A DNA stretch of 64,000 nucleotides, taken from Fibrobacter succinogenes. Lineage in GTDB: Bacteria; Fibrobacterota; Fibrobacteria; Fibrobacterales; Fibrobacteraceae. The position numbers were made by a program, and so were the translations under genes. Positions 9,101 to 16,973 of this stretch are shown here, piece after piece. Numbering within the stretch: position 1 is the stretch's first letter; each line of letters begins with the position of its first letter. The DNA is taken from positions 1 through 64,000 of the forward strand of contig CADCBQ010000017.1 in NCBI GenBank assembly GCA_902799745.1, read 5' to 3'. The notes beneath the pieces are model-generated. The model did no database searches and was not told the origin of the DNA. It saw nothing but the letters and a program-made list of their open reading frames with translations.

Positions 9101-10430
9101 GGCGACGTTCACCTCTCTGCCTTATATTACATCGGATGAATACGAACGCGAAGTTCCTGTAAAGGTGGTTGACCGATTCCCGCAGGCTAAGAATGTGGAA
9201 TACTGGGATACCGATGGTGATGGCGTTCTGGATCAGATTGTTACGGTGTTCGACAAGAAGTTGACGAAGGCCGACATTGACGAATCCCTGTACATGTCGT
9301 TCCCGTGGTACAGCTATCGCGGCATGATGATTCAGCTTCAGGCTCAGCCGGCAGATATGAAGATCGACCCGGATGATTCTACGCGCGTCATATGGAATGT
9401 GTTCTCGACGACGAGACTTGCCTCCGGTGTGACAAGCATTAGCGATGAACTGCCGCAGGCCAATGTCTATACTTACTACAAGATCTTTGGCGAAACCTTC
9501 GTGAACGAAGGCGTGGCACCGCTTGTAGACAAGATGTCTCCGATCGTGTCGAGTGCAACGCTCAACTACGGCAGAAAGGCCGATACACTTGTAATCATGT
9601 TCTCGGAACCGGTTCTTTCGAAGGATCTCAAGGGTACCGATTACTTCTCGTACATTCATGGCGAAGAGGTCATCGAGCTGAACCCGACAAGAATCGACTG
9701 GTCTTCTGACGGATATTCCGCTAAGCTTGTGTTCAACGGTAGCGACGGAACGATTATGCCGGGCGACTCCCTGATGATTCGCAAGGGCGCGAAGGATGCC
9801 ATCAAGGATAACTACGGTAATAATGCCGGCGAAAATCCGCAGTCTGTCATTATCGGCGGTCTCTTGAATCACCTGGTCGAAGCCACGAATATGGGTAGCT
9901 TTGACTTGAATGATGACACTCCGAGGGAAGATGCTGATGGTAAGACCTATACCTTGCAGACTGTAAGTTCGGTGAACCTGCGCTATGTGCCGGGTACCAC
10001 GACCAAGGAAGACATGGAGAAGGAAGGTGCGCTTGGACAGTTGGTGCAGCTTGGCGAACGCTTTGTCCCGCAGCTTCTTGACCGTGCACAGGTTTCTGCA
10101 GATGGTTCTTACGATCCGTCGGTACTTGATTCCTTGAAGCCCGAAGATGTGTATATCTCGTTCATCGTGAACTACTTCGATCACTTGGGCCAGTATGTGA
10201 ACGACACCATCATCACGGTGCCTTGCGAAAGCCCGAAGTTCGGCGGTAACTGCCTTGAGACCGACAAGAAGGTCTTTGTGAACTGGAACTTCAAGGATCA
10301 CAAGGGTCGCTTCGTGGGAACCGGCGTGTACAACGTACAGTTCAAGATGGTGGTCCGCTACGAAGACAAGAAGATTGTCGAAGAGATCAAGGACAAGTGG
10401 GGCGTCCGTCGCAAGAAACATAAGAAGTAG
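6177..10430 (+). CDS. Giant secreted multidomain protein: propeller-like N-terminus, Ser/Gly linker, calcium-loop and Ig-like repeats
   Basis: 1417 aa with a signal peptide (cleavage near SAAD). About residues 40-430 hold repeated GxxxxPxGDLLVAA, MMDPKGDWLWASG, YDPYSKTIFVFGG and YGHLFVASN stretches, which suggests a six-bladed propeller. Residues about 442-628 are a low-complexity Ser/Gly/Asn then Asp-rich linker with two near-identical units. After that come DTDGDMALDYVEIVLSD and DTDGDGVLDQIVTVFDK units and an Ig-like SPIVSSATLNYG...LVIMFSEPVLS segment. The final about 110 residues match the C-terminus of the preceding protein (C-x8-NCLE, then VxxNWNFKDxKGRFVGTGVY) and end in a basic tail. 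Same operon, probably the same complex. Function unknown; surface adhesion or scaffold is a guess. Confidence 0.78.
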   Translation: MRKTIKYLSILMLSAVAASAADIEIPAPENPATGIWIQQIGDIVPHAATKATLYYTKFRQSDRVKSISYQYDGAGYLLMKPSDKKTLCTTSDGMVGADGIAHHPDGDLLVAAQGPNIHKVSKTAKDSNKVCLIKTSKPHQDQKTEGFWHLMMDPKGDWLWASGIPGYLYRFSTVKDSTISSFGSTGYKVELDAKGPRRKDDKLTTLIWDGEGHAFFTYSDYKGGGCEKITNNDFAYCSDDEKKKQNAKAYFGIITDTTWTTVTNANKSTIGGKVGEKVITKLGTKIVIDSLEGAHGGAYDPYSKTIFVFGGARIVQIRPYFSMHGDKSVFDSAKVVASIDMRKYFFLETFANMPKPRTQDGSSINDWIGWRLDQGTTDGYGHLFVASNTGHMVFVDYAANPNKLINDNVLVHVQWVDNFLDDLAPLSGVGVVREGGHTSEDEEISSDSQSSSSLVEYHESSSSAKSSSSGNNGNSSSGTNLSSGGNNGGSSGSNGTSSAGGNGSSGNDGTSSGGNNSSSDSNGGSSGSNGTSSAGGSNGSSGNDGTSSGGESGLSSDSNGGNGSSSSQGGNGGSSNSIGLSSGGNGNGDDVGDKSSSSKKNGYGDDEGDVSSSSKKYYGAEDYDDGDDDGLDMYPTVERFEKGDSIVAKTVTLLPTEPDPNDPKVIKINGNSYKLSNDPDGIEMNLHYNAGLDSAKVGDVIAITLDPEKVKEYFNNPDSLKVVSNNDIKLIDPSNGEKTTYLEMNADGSVTIFVTADQVVKGGSIKVFGGNEMVIIDNINFYDPIPDVQKGYIKDTDGDMALDYVEIVLSDTLSKNYDLDGVQLVVNGKTYDCVNPDLSGNRIFVDVSNLSLPGVGKFPDDAKALVSYVDKNSGATYVREASLVEVGNNVIKDAYAIRNANGMDSLFIQYNIDLFPVDVSMPELLVQLKQDAKRFDFDLDQIKKVYMPAKDIVILVGKDFKLKGSYKDSVSLHPMATFTSLPYITSDEYEREVPVKVVDRFPQAKNVEYWDTDGDGVLDQIVTVFDKKLTKADIDESLYMSFPWYSYRGMMIQLQAQPADMKIDPDDSTRVIWNVFSTTRLASGVTSISDELPQANVYTYYKIFGETFVNEGVAPLVDKMSPIVSSATLNYGRKADTLVIMFSEPVLSKDLKGTDYFSYIHGEEVIELNPTRIDWSSDGYSAKLVFNGSDGTIMPGDSLMIRKGAKDAIKDNYGNNAGENPQSVIIGGLLNHLVEATNMGSFDLNDDTPREDADGKTYTLQTVSSVNLRYVPGTTTKEDMEKEGALGQLVQLGERFVPQLLDRAQVSADGSYDPSVLDSLKPEDVYISFIVNYFDHLGQYVNDTIITVPCESPKFGGNCLETDKKVFVNWNFKDHKGRFVGTGVYNVQFKMVVRYEDKKIVEEIKDKWGVRRKKHKK
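7627..7852 (+). repeat. Two tandem Ser/Gly/Asn linker units in the giant secreted protein
   Basis: Two adjacent units of about 110 nt encode near-identical peptides (SSGSNGTSSAGG, then NGSSGNDGTSSGG). The first runs about 7627-7741 and the second about 7742-7852. They differ mostly at synonymous positions and by one extra Ser codon, so this is an internal duplication in a flexible linker. Confidence 0.8.
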
Positions 10431-10497
10431 CATTGAGCACGGGCTTCGCCCTTTGAGGTGTGAGCCCGGGTGCAAAGCACCCTATGGGTAGAATATG

Positions 10498-10530
10498 AAA
10501 AAACATTCAGCTATTGCTGAATGTTTTTTT
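10498..10530. terminator. Bidirectional terminator between the secreted-protein operon and the sigma factor
   Basis: ACATTCAGC pairs with GCTGAATGT around TATT, with six As before and seven Ts after. It can serve both the plus-strand gene ending at 10430 and the minus-strand sigma gene ending at 10581. Confidence 0.85.
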
Positions 10531-10580
10531 ATCTCAAAGCCCAAAGCTCCCGAAGGGAGCGAGCTCGTAGCTCATACCTC

Positions 10581-11393
10581 TTATTTGTTGATAGCAGCCA
10601 AGAATGCGTCCTTCTTGTCTTGGAGGAATTCCTTGCTGTTGTACTTGCGGATACGGCGGAGAGCCTGGTCGCGCAACTGACGGACACGTTCGTGAGAGAT
10701 GTTCATGGATTCGCCCACTTCGCGAAGAGTCTGCGGAGCTTCTTGGTTGATACCGAAGATACCGGTAATCACCTTAGCTTCGCGTTCCGGAAGCTGTTCC
10801 ATGAGGTCACGAGCCAAAGCTTCGACGCTCTGGATTTCAGATTCGTTTTCCGGGTTCGTTGCGGTGCCATCGGGGAGCACTTCGGCATAGGTTGCCTTAG
10901 AGTCTGCCTTGAGCGGGCTGTCGAACGAAACACCGCGCTGACCGATCTGGATAAGTTCGCGAATTTCTTCGTTGATTTCCTTACCGCGGCTCTGTTCGTG
11001 CAAAGCCTTACGCACGCGGAGGTGCTGGTTAGCCGGCAAGCGGATCAGGTTACCCTGTTCGTTAATGGCGCGAGTAATATAAGCCTTAATCCACCACACA
11101 CCGTAACTAATGAACTTAAGACCACGAGTGTGTTCAAAGGATTCGATAGCACGTACAAGACCCATGGCGCCTTCGCTCACCAAGTCCGGCAGCGGAATCG
11201 GGCAACCACGGTATTGAATAGCGACTTTCAAAACGAAACGCATGTTAGCAGAAATCAGCTTTTTACGGGCGATCTTGTCGCCTTCTTTAGCTTTCTGGAA
11301 CAGAATCTGCTCTTCTTCACGAGAGAGGGGAGCTGTGCGTCTAATATCTTCGAGGTAACGTTTTAGAGTAGTATCGGTAGAATCAATATGCAT
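10581..11393 (-). CDS. rpoD: RNA polymerase sigma-70 factor, short primary type
   Basis: 270 aa. It lacks region 1.1 and has no non-conserved insert. Region 1.2 begins with LKRYLEDIRRTAPLSREEE; region 2 is intact (LISANMRFVLKVA, LPDLVSEGAMGLVRAIESFEHTRGLKF, SYGVWWIKAYI), region 3 (AINEQGNLIRLPAN) follows, and region 4.2 is LREVGESMNISHERVRQLRDQALRRIRK. The length and layout match the primary sigma factors of Bacteroidetes-type bacteria; an alternative sigma of the same family cannot be excluded without the rest of the genome, so the symbol is tentative. Monocistronic, with a terminator at 10498-10530. Confidence 0.85.
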   Translation of the reverse strand: MHIDSTDTTLKRYLEDIRRTAPLSREEEQILFQKAKEGDKIARKKLISANMRFVLKVAIQYRGCPIPLPDLVSEGAMGLVRAIESFEHTRGLKFISYGVWWIKAYITRAINEQGNLIRLPANQHLRVRKALHEQSRGKEINEEIRELIQIGQRGVSFDSPLKADSKATYAEVLPDGTATNPENESEIQSVEALARDLMEQLPEREAKVITGIFGINQEAPQTLREVGESMNISHERVRQLRDQALRRIRKYNSKEFLQDKKDAFLAAINK

Positions 11394-11732
11394 TTTATAA
11401 CCTTACATCCTTAATATCGTATTTTTTTAAGCAAGATGCGTGCCAAAAGTGTAAAAAATTTGCAAAGTGTATCAAATTTCCCGTATATTGTCACACTTTT
11501 ATGATTTTTGTCCTTAAATTTAGAAAAATTGTCTTTGATTTTCAACTATTGTCGTAAAAATATGACAAATCGGTGCTGTGTGGGAAAACCCCACGGACAT
11601 AGCGCGCTTGTTTTTTCGGAATTTTATCGGGTTCTTAAGGGCAGAGCCCTTAGGCGGAGCCATGGCTTGCACCAGGGGAAGGCATTCCCCATTTCAAAAA
11701 TTTCATATAAAATTTCGTATATTTTACACGCT
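11394..11732. other. Intergenic region, sigma factor / methyltransferase, with promoter and hairpins
   Basis: 339 nt between divergent genes. It contains a plus-strand promoter-like pair at 11460-11489, hairpins AAGGGC-AGA-GCCCTT and GGGGAA-GGCA-TTCCCC in about 11638-11690, and a TATATT box at 11718-11723 just before the methyltransferase ATG. No convincing ORF: the frame from 11508 is simply open upstream of the methyltransferase and lacks coding character. Confidence 0.55.
11460..11489 (+). promoter_or_regulatory. Candidate sigma-70 promoter
   Basis: TTGCAA at 11460-11465 and TATATT at 11484-11489 with an 18-nt spacer. It would give a leader of about 235 nt for the methyltransferase-glycosyltransferase operon. 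Confidence 0.4.
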
Positions 11733-12512
11733 ATGTCTATTAAAGAACCTGATCAGTCTGTCTGGAACAGATTTTGGCAACAGAAGAACGATATGGACAA
11801 GGTTTATCCTTCGTCCCCGTCTGTGTTGAATACGATTAAGAAGAATTTTAAGCTCGAAGGCCTCAAGGTTTTGGAAGTGGGTGCCGGTACCGGTCGCGAT
11901 AGTGCCGAACTGGCCCGCTTGGGTGCCGACGTCTACGTGCTCGATTACGCCGAAAACAGTTTGAAAATTGTGGACGCCATTCGCGCGAAAGATAACCTTT
12001 ACGATAACCTGAAGCTTGTGCGTGGCGATGCGTTCAAGGCTCCGTTCCCGGATTGCACTTTTGACTTGGTGTTCCATCAGGGTCTGGCCGAACACTTCAA
12101 GGATTCGCTCCCGCTGATCAAGGAAAACTACCGCATTCTAAAGCATGGCGGTCATTGCCTGTGCGACGTGCCGCAGACCGTTCACCCGTACACCGTTATC
12201 AAGCATATTTTGATTGCGATGGATAAGTGGTTTGCCGGTTGGGAAAAGCAGTTCACCATGCCGCAGCTCAAGAAGCTCATGACCGATGCGGGCTTTGAAT
12301 GCGTTTACGATTATGGCGACTGGATGCGCCCGAACCTGTTCTACCGCATTGTGCGCGAAGTGGGCTTCAAGGTGGGCGTAGAACTGCCGAAGTATCCGCT
12401 GCAGGGTTCTGCTTACCAGAAGGTCAAGGACAAGATTCTTGATTCTCTCGAAAACAATTCGCTTATGCACTACACGCAGTTGTGCATTGGAGTCTTGGGC
12501 AAGAAGCCCTAG
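11733..12512 (+). CDS. SAM-dependent methyltransferase (class I)
   Basis: 259 aa from the ATG at 11733; the same frame is open back to 11508 but homology-like sequence starts here. Motif I is LKVLEVGAGTGRDSAELA, motif II VYVLDYAENSL, and the post-I/III region has AFKAPFPDCTFDLVFHQGLAEHF. The fold is that of small-molecule or lipid methyltransferases (Methyltransf_11 type); the substrate cannot be told. It heads a three-gene set with a GT4 glycosyltransferase (3-nt gap) and a flippase-like membrane protein, so an envelope glycolipid or polysaccharide substrate is plausible. No Shine-Dalgarno; a TATATT box ends 9 nt before the ATG. Confidence 0.82.
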   Translation: MSIKEPDQSVWNRFWQQKNDMDKVYPSSPSVLNTIKKNFKLEGLKVLEVGAGTGRDSAELARLGADVYVLDYAENSLKIVDAIRAKDNLYDNLKLVRGDAFKAPFPDCTFDLVFHQGLAEHFKDSLPLIKENYRILKHGGHCLCDVPQTVHPYTVIKHILIAMDKWFAGWEKQFTMPQLKKLMTDAGFECVYDYGDWMRPNLFYRIVREVGFKVGVELPKYPLQGSAYQKVKDKILDSLENNSLMHYTQLCIGVLGKKP

Positions 12513-12515
12513 CCG

Positions 12516-13658
12516 ATGAACATCCTTGTAGTTAATTACCGCGACCGGATGCACCCCGCCGCAGGGGGCGCCGAAAAGCACCTTCACCGTATTTTCTCCC
12601 AGATTGTTGAAGCGGGGCACAAGGTTGTGCTCTTTACGACGGCGTTTGCCGGCTGCAAGGCCCGCGAGACGGTCGATGGTATCGAGGTGATTCGCAAGGG
12701 TGGCGATTTGCTGTTTCAGCTCACGGTGGCGATGAATATCCGCAAGCTGGACCGTGAATTCAATTTCGATGTGGTGGTCGAGGACTTGAACAAGCTTCCG
12801 CTGTTTACGCCGTTCTTGACCAAGAAGCCCGTGGTAGTGCAGATGCACCACTTGTGGCGTAGCTCCATTTTCCATGAGGCGGCATTCCCGATTGCCTTTA
12901 TGGTGTGGGCGTTCGAATGCATTATTCCGTGGTTCTACCGCAAGCAGCCGTTTGTGGTGGTGAGCCCGAGCACCAAGTACGAACTGGAAGAAATCGGAAT
13001 TAGCGAAGATCGCATCTCGGTGATTTATAATGGCTCTGACGATGTGGATCCGTCGCAGGTCGTGGCGACCGAAGGCGTGCCGAGTACGCCGTACTTTTTG
13101 TGGCTTTCGCGCGTGCACCGCTACAAGGGAATTTGGACGGCGCTCGAGGCGTTCGAAGAATTTGCCGAGAACGAAAACCACCCCGATGTAAAGCTTGTGG
13201 TGGCAGGCGACGGTCCGCTCCTGAAAAAGATTCCGGCGTGGCTCAAGGAACGCGGGCTTACGGAACGTGTTGAACTTTTGGGATTTGTAACGCCGTCAAA
13301 GAAACGCGCCTTGTTGCAGAAAGCGGTGGCGCTCTTGCAGACGAGCTACAAGGAAGGTTGGGGCCTCACGGTAGTGGAGGCTGCAAGGCTTGGAACGACG
13401 ACGATTGCAAGCGATGTGCCGGGGCTTCGCGATAGCGTTAGAAACGGCGAAACGGGACTCTTGTTCCCAGTGGGGGATTTTCATACTTGTGCGTCCGAAA
13501 TGGACAGGCTTTATAGCGACGACGATTTGCGCACGAGACTTTCGGCGGCGGCAAAAAGCTATGCGGGCGAGTTCCGCTGGGACATTGCAGCCGAGAAGAC
13601 TCTCGATCTTTTGCAGGACGCCGTTATAGAGCGACAAGTGGGGGGAGGAAATGAGTAA
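12516..13658 (+). CDS. GT4-family glycosyltransferase
   Basis: 380 aa. Rossmann-type N-terminal domain starting MNILVVNYRDRMHPAAGGAE, as in GT-B enzymes; the C-terminal domain has YFLWLSRVHRYKGIWTALEAF, LVVAGDGPLL and the donor-binding SYKEGWGLTVVEAARLGTTTIAS, where E-G-x-G-L-x-V-x-E-A is the group 1 signature. It transfers a sugar from a nucleotide-sugar to an unknown acceptor in the cytoplasm. It lies 3 nt after the methyltransferase and overlaps the next gene by 8 nt, so the three are translationally coupled and probably act on one envelope molecule. Confidence 0.88.
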   Translation: MNILVVNYRDRMHPAAGGAEKHLHRIFSQIVEAGHKVVLFTTAFAGCKARETVDGIEVIRKGGDLLFQLTVAMNIRKLDREFNFDVVVEDLNKLPLFTPFLTKKPVVVQMHHLWRSSIFHEAAFPIAFMVWAFECIIPWFYRKQPFVVVSPSTKYELEEIGISEDRISVIYNGSDDVDPSQVVATEGVPSTPYFLWLSRVHRYKGIWTALEAFEEFAENENHPDVKLVVAGDGPLLKKIPAWLKERGLTERVELLGFVTPSKKRALLQKAVALLQTSYKEGWGLTVVEAARLGTTTIASDVPGLRDSVRNGETGLLFPVGDFHTCASEMDRLYSDDDLRTRLSAAAKSYAGEFRWDIAAEKTLDLLQDAVIERQVGGGNE

Positions 13659-14676
13659 AATGAATGGTCGGCTTAAGTCGGCGTTGATTTTTTGTCTGAA
13701 GCTGGTCGTGACTGCGGTACCGGCCTACTTTGTGTACCGAAACATCGTGATGGCGCCTGACTGGAGCGTCGATGACTTGTACACGCTGTTCAGTACGCAT
13801 AGCGTTTGGCCTTTGATTGTTGCACTTTTGTGCCTTGGCCTTTCGAACTTTACGGCGTGCTTGCAATGGAAACTTTTGCTTGAAAAGCAGAACGTGAAGC
13901 TTGGCTATGGGCATTTGCTCAAGCTTTATTATGTGGGGCTTTTCTTCAACAACTTTATGCCGGGCAATGTGGGTGGCGATGCCAAGAAGGTTTATGACAT
14001 CCGCATGCAGGGTGGTCAGGATTCCGTGGGCGCTGGGCTTACGGCGACCTTCTTTGATCGCCTTTACGGGCTGTTCTTTATTACGCTGTTTGCGCTTGCG
14101 ATGGGCCTTCTGTTCTTTATGCACGACGAAGCGCAACGCTCGTTTATGTGGCCCTCGGTTTGGATTTTCCTTGGGTTCTGTGCGCTGTTTGCCGCCCTTT
14201 GCAGCCGTAGGCTCGGGCGCTTGTTGTGCAAGGTGCTCACGAAGATTTTCCCGAAGAAGATTAACGAACGCCTGATCCACATGTTCGAACGATTCCAGCA
14301 ATTCCGTTCGGTAAAGCTTTTGGCGTCTATTAACTTGCTTTCGGCGGTGACTCAGGGCCTTCGAATTTTGGTGCATTATTTTTGCGGAATCGCGGTCGGC
14401 GTGGACCTTTCGATTTCGTGGTACTTTTACTACATCCCGCTGGTTGCAATCGTGAGTGCGCTCCCGATTTCGATTGGCGGTTTTGGCCCGCGTGAACTTT
14501 TGGCGCAGTCGCTTTTTGCACGTGCCGGTGTGCCTGGGCTTGAATCGGTGGTGATTCAGTTGCTTGCTTACTTTGTGAGCTTGGTGCTGAGCCTGTTCGG
14601 TGCATTCGTGTTTTTGCTCGGCGGAACGCCGGTGACAAATACGCCTGTTGCAAAGACGGAAGGCGAACCGAAATAA
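13651..14676 (+). CDS. Flippase-like integral membrane protein (lysylphosphatidylglycerol synthase TM region family)
   Basis: 341 aa with about eight hydrophobic segments. Family marks are FNNFMPGNVGGDAKKVYDIRM and, near the end, PISIGGFGPRELLAQSLFARAG, typical of the UPF0104/YbhN and LPG_synthase_TM group. Members without a soluble aminoacyl domain, like this one, are thought to move or handle lipid-linked sugars. The overlap with the upstream glycosyltransferase supports a role in a glycolipid or polysaccharide pathway. Specific substrate unknown. Confidence 0.8.
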   Translation: MSKMNGRLKSALIFCLKLVVTAVPAYFVYRNIVMAPDWSVDDLYTLFSTHSVWPLIVALLCLGLSNFTACLQWKLLLEKQNVKLGYGHLLKLYYVGLFFNNFMPGNVGGDAKKVYDIRMQGGQDSVGAGLTATFFDRLYGLFFITLFALAMGLLFFMHDEAQRSFMWPSVWIFLGFCALFAALCSRRLGRLLCKVLTKIFPKKINERLIHMFERFQQFRSVKLLASINLLSAVTQGLRILVHYFCGIAVGVDLSISWYFYYIPLVAIVSALPISIGGFGPRELLAQSLFARAGVPGLESVVIQLLAYFVSLVLSLFGAFVFLLGGTPVTNTPVAKTEGEPK

Positions 14677-14765
14677 TTCGACGGCGCAGGCCTTGAGGGC
14701 GTGCGACGGTTTTTAGATAGCGGTGGCGATTTACATGTACTTCGCCCCATTCCATAAGAGGCGTT

Positions 14766-16973
14766 ATGGACGCCGAAGAAATCCTGAAAGGGTTGAATTC
14801 TGATCAGCGTGCGGCGGTGCTGCACGACCATGAACGAGGTGCGCAACTTTTGATTTTGGCGGGGGCCGGCTCGGGCAAGACTTCCGTCTTGACCAAGCGA
14901 ATCCAGTATAGGATTCTTTGCGGTGTAGAACCTGAAAAAATATTGGCGCTGACTTTCACCGCAAAGGCCGCCGCCGAGATGCGGGAACGTGTGCAAAAGC
15001 TTTTCCCGAATGCGGGCGTGCGATTGTGTACGTTCCATTCGCTTGCGCTGCATATGCTGAAGTGCAAGGTGCCGAATGAAGCTGGCGGCGAATGTCCGGC
15101 TTATGAACTCTTGGGCTTCAAGAAAATGCCTGTGCCGACAGAATCGTCGGAACGTGAATTTTCGCAGGCGCTTTCGAAGCTCAAGTTGAAGGTCAAGGTG
15201 TCGCGGGAGAACTTGTTTTCGGACTGCTACGGTGCGGCGGTGTCGGCGAAATTGCTACCGCTCCGTGAAGCCGTTCTAGAATCGGGCCAAGTCGTTTTTG
15301 AAGACTTGATATATTCGGCGATACAATTGCTCGAAACCAACGAGACTGCTCGGGATTACTTTCGCGAACAATGGAAAGAAATCCTGGTGGACGAATACCA
15401 AGATATAAATCCCTCGCAGTACCGCTTGGTGAAAGGCTTGCTCGGCGAACGAAAGCAACTGTTTGTCGTAGGCGATGACGACCAAGCTATTTACGGATTC
15501 CGCGGCGCCGATATCGGAAACATCGAACGCTTTTGCGAAGACTTCAAGGAATCGACTCAAATTCGCCTGGAATGGAATTACCGTTCGGTGCCGAATGTAC
15601 TGTACTTGGCGAATGACATTTTCAAGAATAAGCCGATTCATTTGCGCAAGATGCTTCGTGCCGGTAACTTGAACGGCTCCGGTGGAAATCCGCTCTATAA
15701 GGAAAATCGAAAACCTGAAATCTGGAAATCCGATAACCCTGTCGAAGAAATCCAGAAGATTGTCGTGTCGATCAAGGAACTGCGCGAAGGCTACGACCTT
15801 GCGTGGAAAAATTTTGCAATTCTGGTTCGCTACAACAGGCAACGCCTTTACTATGAGCAGGCTCTTCGCGATTATAACATTCCGATTGCGGGCGATGTGG
15901 TGACGGATGCGGGCGAGATGGAAGATGGGACTGCAGCGTCCGAGGTGACGGTTGAAGACGGGGTGCATATTGAAACGGTGCATGCATCCAAGGGACTCCA
16001 GTATGCGGTGGTATATTATGCGGGCTTGTGCGAAAAACTCACTCCCGGAGAATGTACCGGTGACCGCAAGGCCCGAAAACGCCAGCTAGATGAGGAACGA
16101 AGGCTTTATTACGTGGGGGTAACCCGTGCCGAGGCCTGCTTGTTTTTGTTATATTGCAAGCGTAGATTCTGGAAAGGTAAATTGCGAAGGTTTCGGCGTT
16201 CGAGATTTTTGCCTAAGGAATCAAAAAATTATTCGGTAGCGTTTATGCCTGTAATCTTGTTTAAAATCTATGTCGTGGTAGCCGTGCTGGGGTATATGCT
16301 TTTTTATATCCTGACGCTCCCGTTTACGACGCTTTATTACGGAAAAAATTTTGATGCATGGTTAGACCGTAAGATTCAGGATTTTTCAAGATACTGCATG
16401 AAAGTGCTGCGCGTAGACTTGACGATTGAAGATCAGGCGCAACTCGGCAAAGTCGATTGGAGCCGCCCGGTGTTCGTTGTCGGGAACCATAATTCGTTTG
16501 CGGATATTCCGATTGTCTTTTTGGCTCTCCAGAAGACCGTGGGTTTTGTTGCGAAAAAGTCGCTCGGTCGTATTCCGTTCTTGCATTTTTGGATGCTCAA
16601 AATCGGTTGTGTCTTGGTGAACCGCGAAAAGGGCGGTGCTGCCAAGGCGGTGCGCCAGGCAGTTTCTGAAAGAGGAAACTCGGCACGCGTGTTTATATTC
16701 CCCGAAGGCACCCGTAGTAAGACTGGTGCGCTTGGAACCTTCAAAAGTGGCGTATTCCGCTTTGCCTGCGAAAACGATGCCATAATGCTCCCGCTTGTCA
16801 TCAAGGGCTCGGGCCCCGTGTGGGAACGCCGTAAGGATACCAAGCGTTGCAAGGTGAGCGTGAAGGTGCTTGCTCCGATCGATGTTCTGGAGTGTCGCAA
16901 GGAAAACGAAAAGTTTGACCCCAAGGTTCACATGCTCCCCATGGTCCACAAGATAATGGAGGATGCCCTGTGA
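14766..16973 (+). CDS. UvrD/Rep-type helicase fused to PlsC-type 1-acylglycerol-3-phosphate acyltransferase
   Basis: 735 aa in one uninterrupted frame. Residues about 1-480 carry a full SF1A helicase set: Walker A AGAGSGKTS (about 36), ALTFTAKAAAEM, DEYQD (about 209), GDDDQAIYGFRGA, WNYRSVPNVLYLAN, TVHASKGLQ (about 402) and EERRLYYVGVTRA (about 442). Between motifs IV and V the spacer is short, so the 2B subdomain seems missing. After a basic linker, a hydrophobic stretch (about 495-525) leads into an acyltransferase domain with NHNSFADIP (NHx4D, about 573) and FPEGTRSKTG (about 644). An internal Met at 16245 could start a separate PlsC, but no good Shine-Dalgarno precedes it. MurI overlaps by 4 nt. 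The helicase-lipid enzyme link is unexplained. Confidence 0.82.
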   Translation: MDAEEILKGLNSDQRAAVLHDHERGAQLLILAGAGSGKTSVLTKRIQYRILCGVEPEKILALTFTAKAAAEMRERVQKLFPNAGVRLCTFHSLALHMLKCKVPNEAGGECPAYELLGFKKMPVPTESSEREFSQALSKLKLKVKVSRENLFSDCYGAAVSAKLLPLREAVLESGQVVFEDLIYSAIQLLETNETARDYFREQWKEILVDEYQDINPSQYRLVKGLLGERKQLFVVGDDDQAIYGFRGADIGNIERFCEDFKESTQIRLEWNYRSVPNVLYLANDIFKNKPIHLRKMLRAGNLNGSGGNPLYKENRKPEIWKSDNPVEEIQKIVVSIKELREGYDLAWKNFAILVRYNRQRLYYEQALRDYNIPIAGDVVTDAGEMEDGTAASEVTVEDGVHIETVHASKGLQYAVVYYAGLCEKLTPGECTGDRKARKRQLDEERRLYYVGVTRAEACLFLLYCKRRFWKGKLRRFRRSRFLPKESKNYSVAFMPVILFKIYVVVAVLGYMLFYILTLPFTTLYYGKNFDAWLDRKIQDFSRYCMKVLRVDLTIEDQAQLGKVDWSRPVFVVGNHNSFADIPIVFLALQKTVGFVAKKSLGRIPFLHFWMLKIGCVLVNREKGGAAKAVRQAVSERGNSARVFIFPEGTRSKTGALGTFKSGVFRFACENDAIMLPLVIKGSGPVWERRKDTKRCKVSVKVLAPIDVLECRKENEKFDPKVHMLPMVHKIMEDAL

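Noticed and set aside
16245..16973. Separate PlsC gene starting at the internal Met
   Set aside because: No stop codon separates it from the helicase and no good Shine-Dalgarno lies before 16245. Kept as an alternative, but annotated as a fusion.
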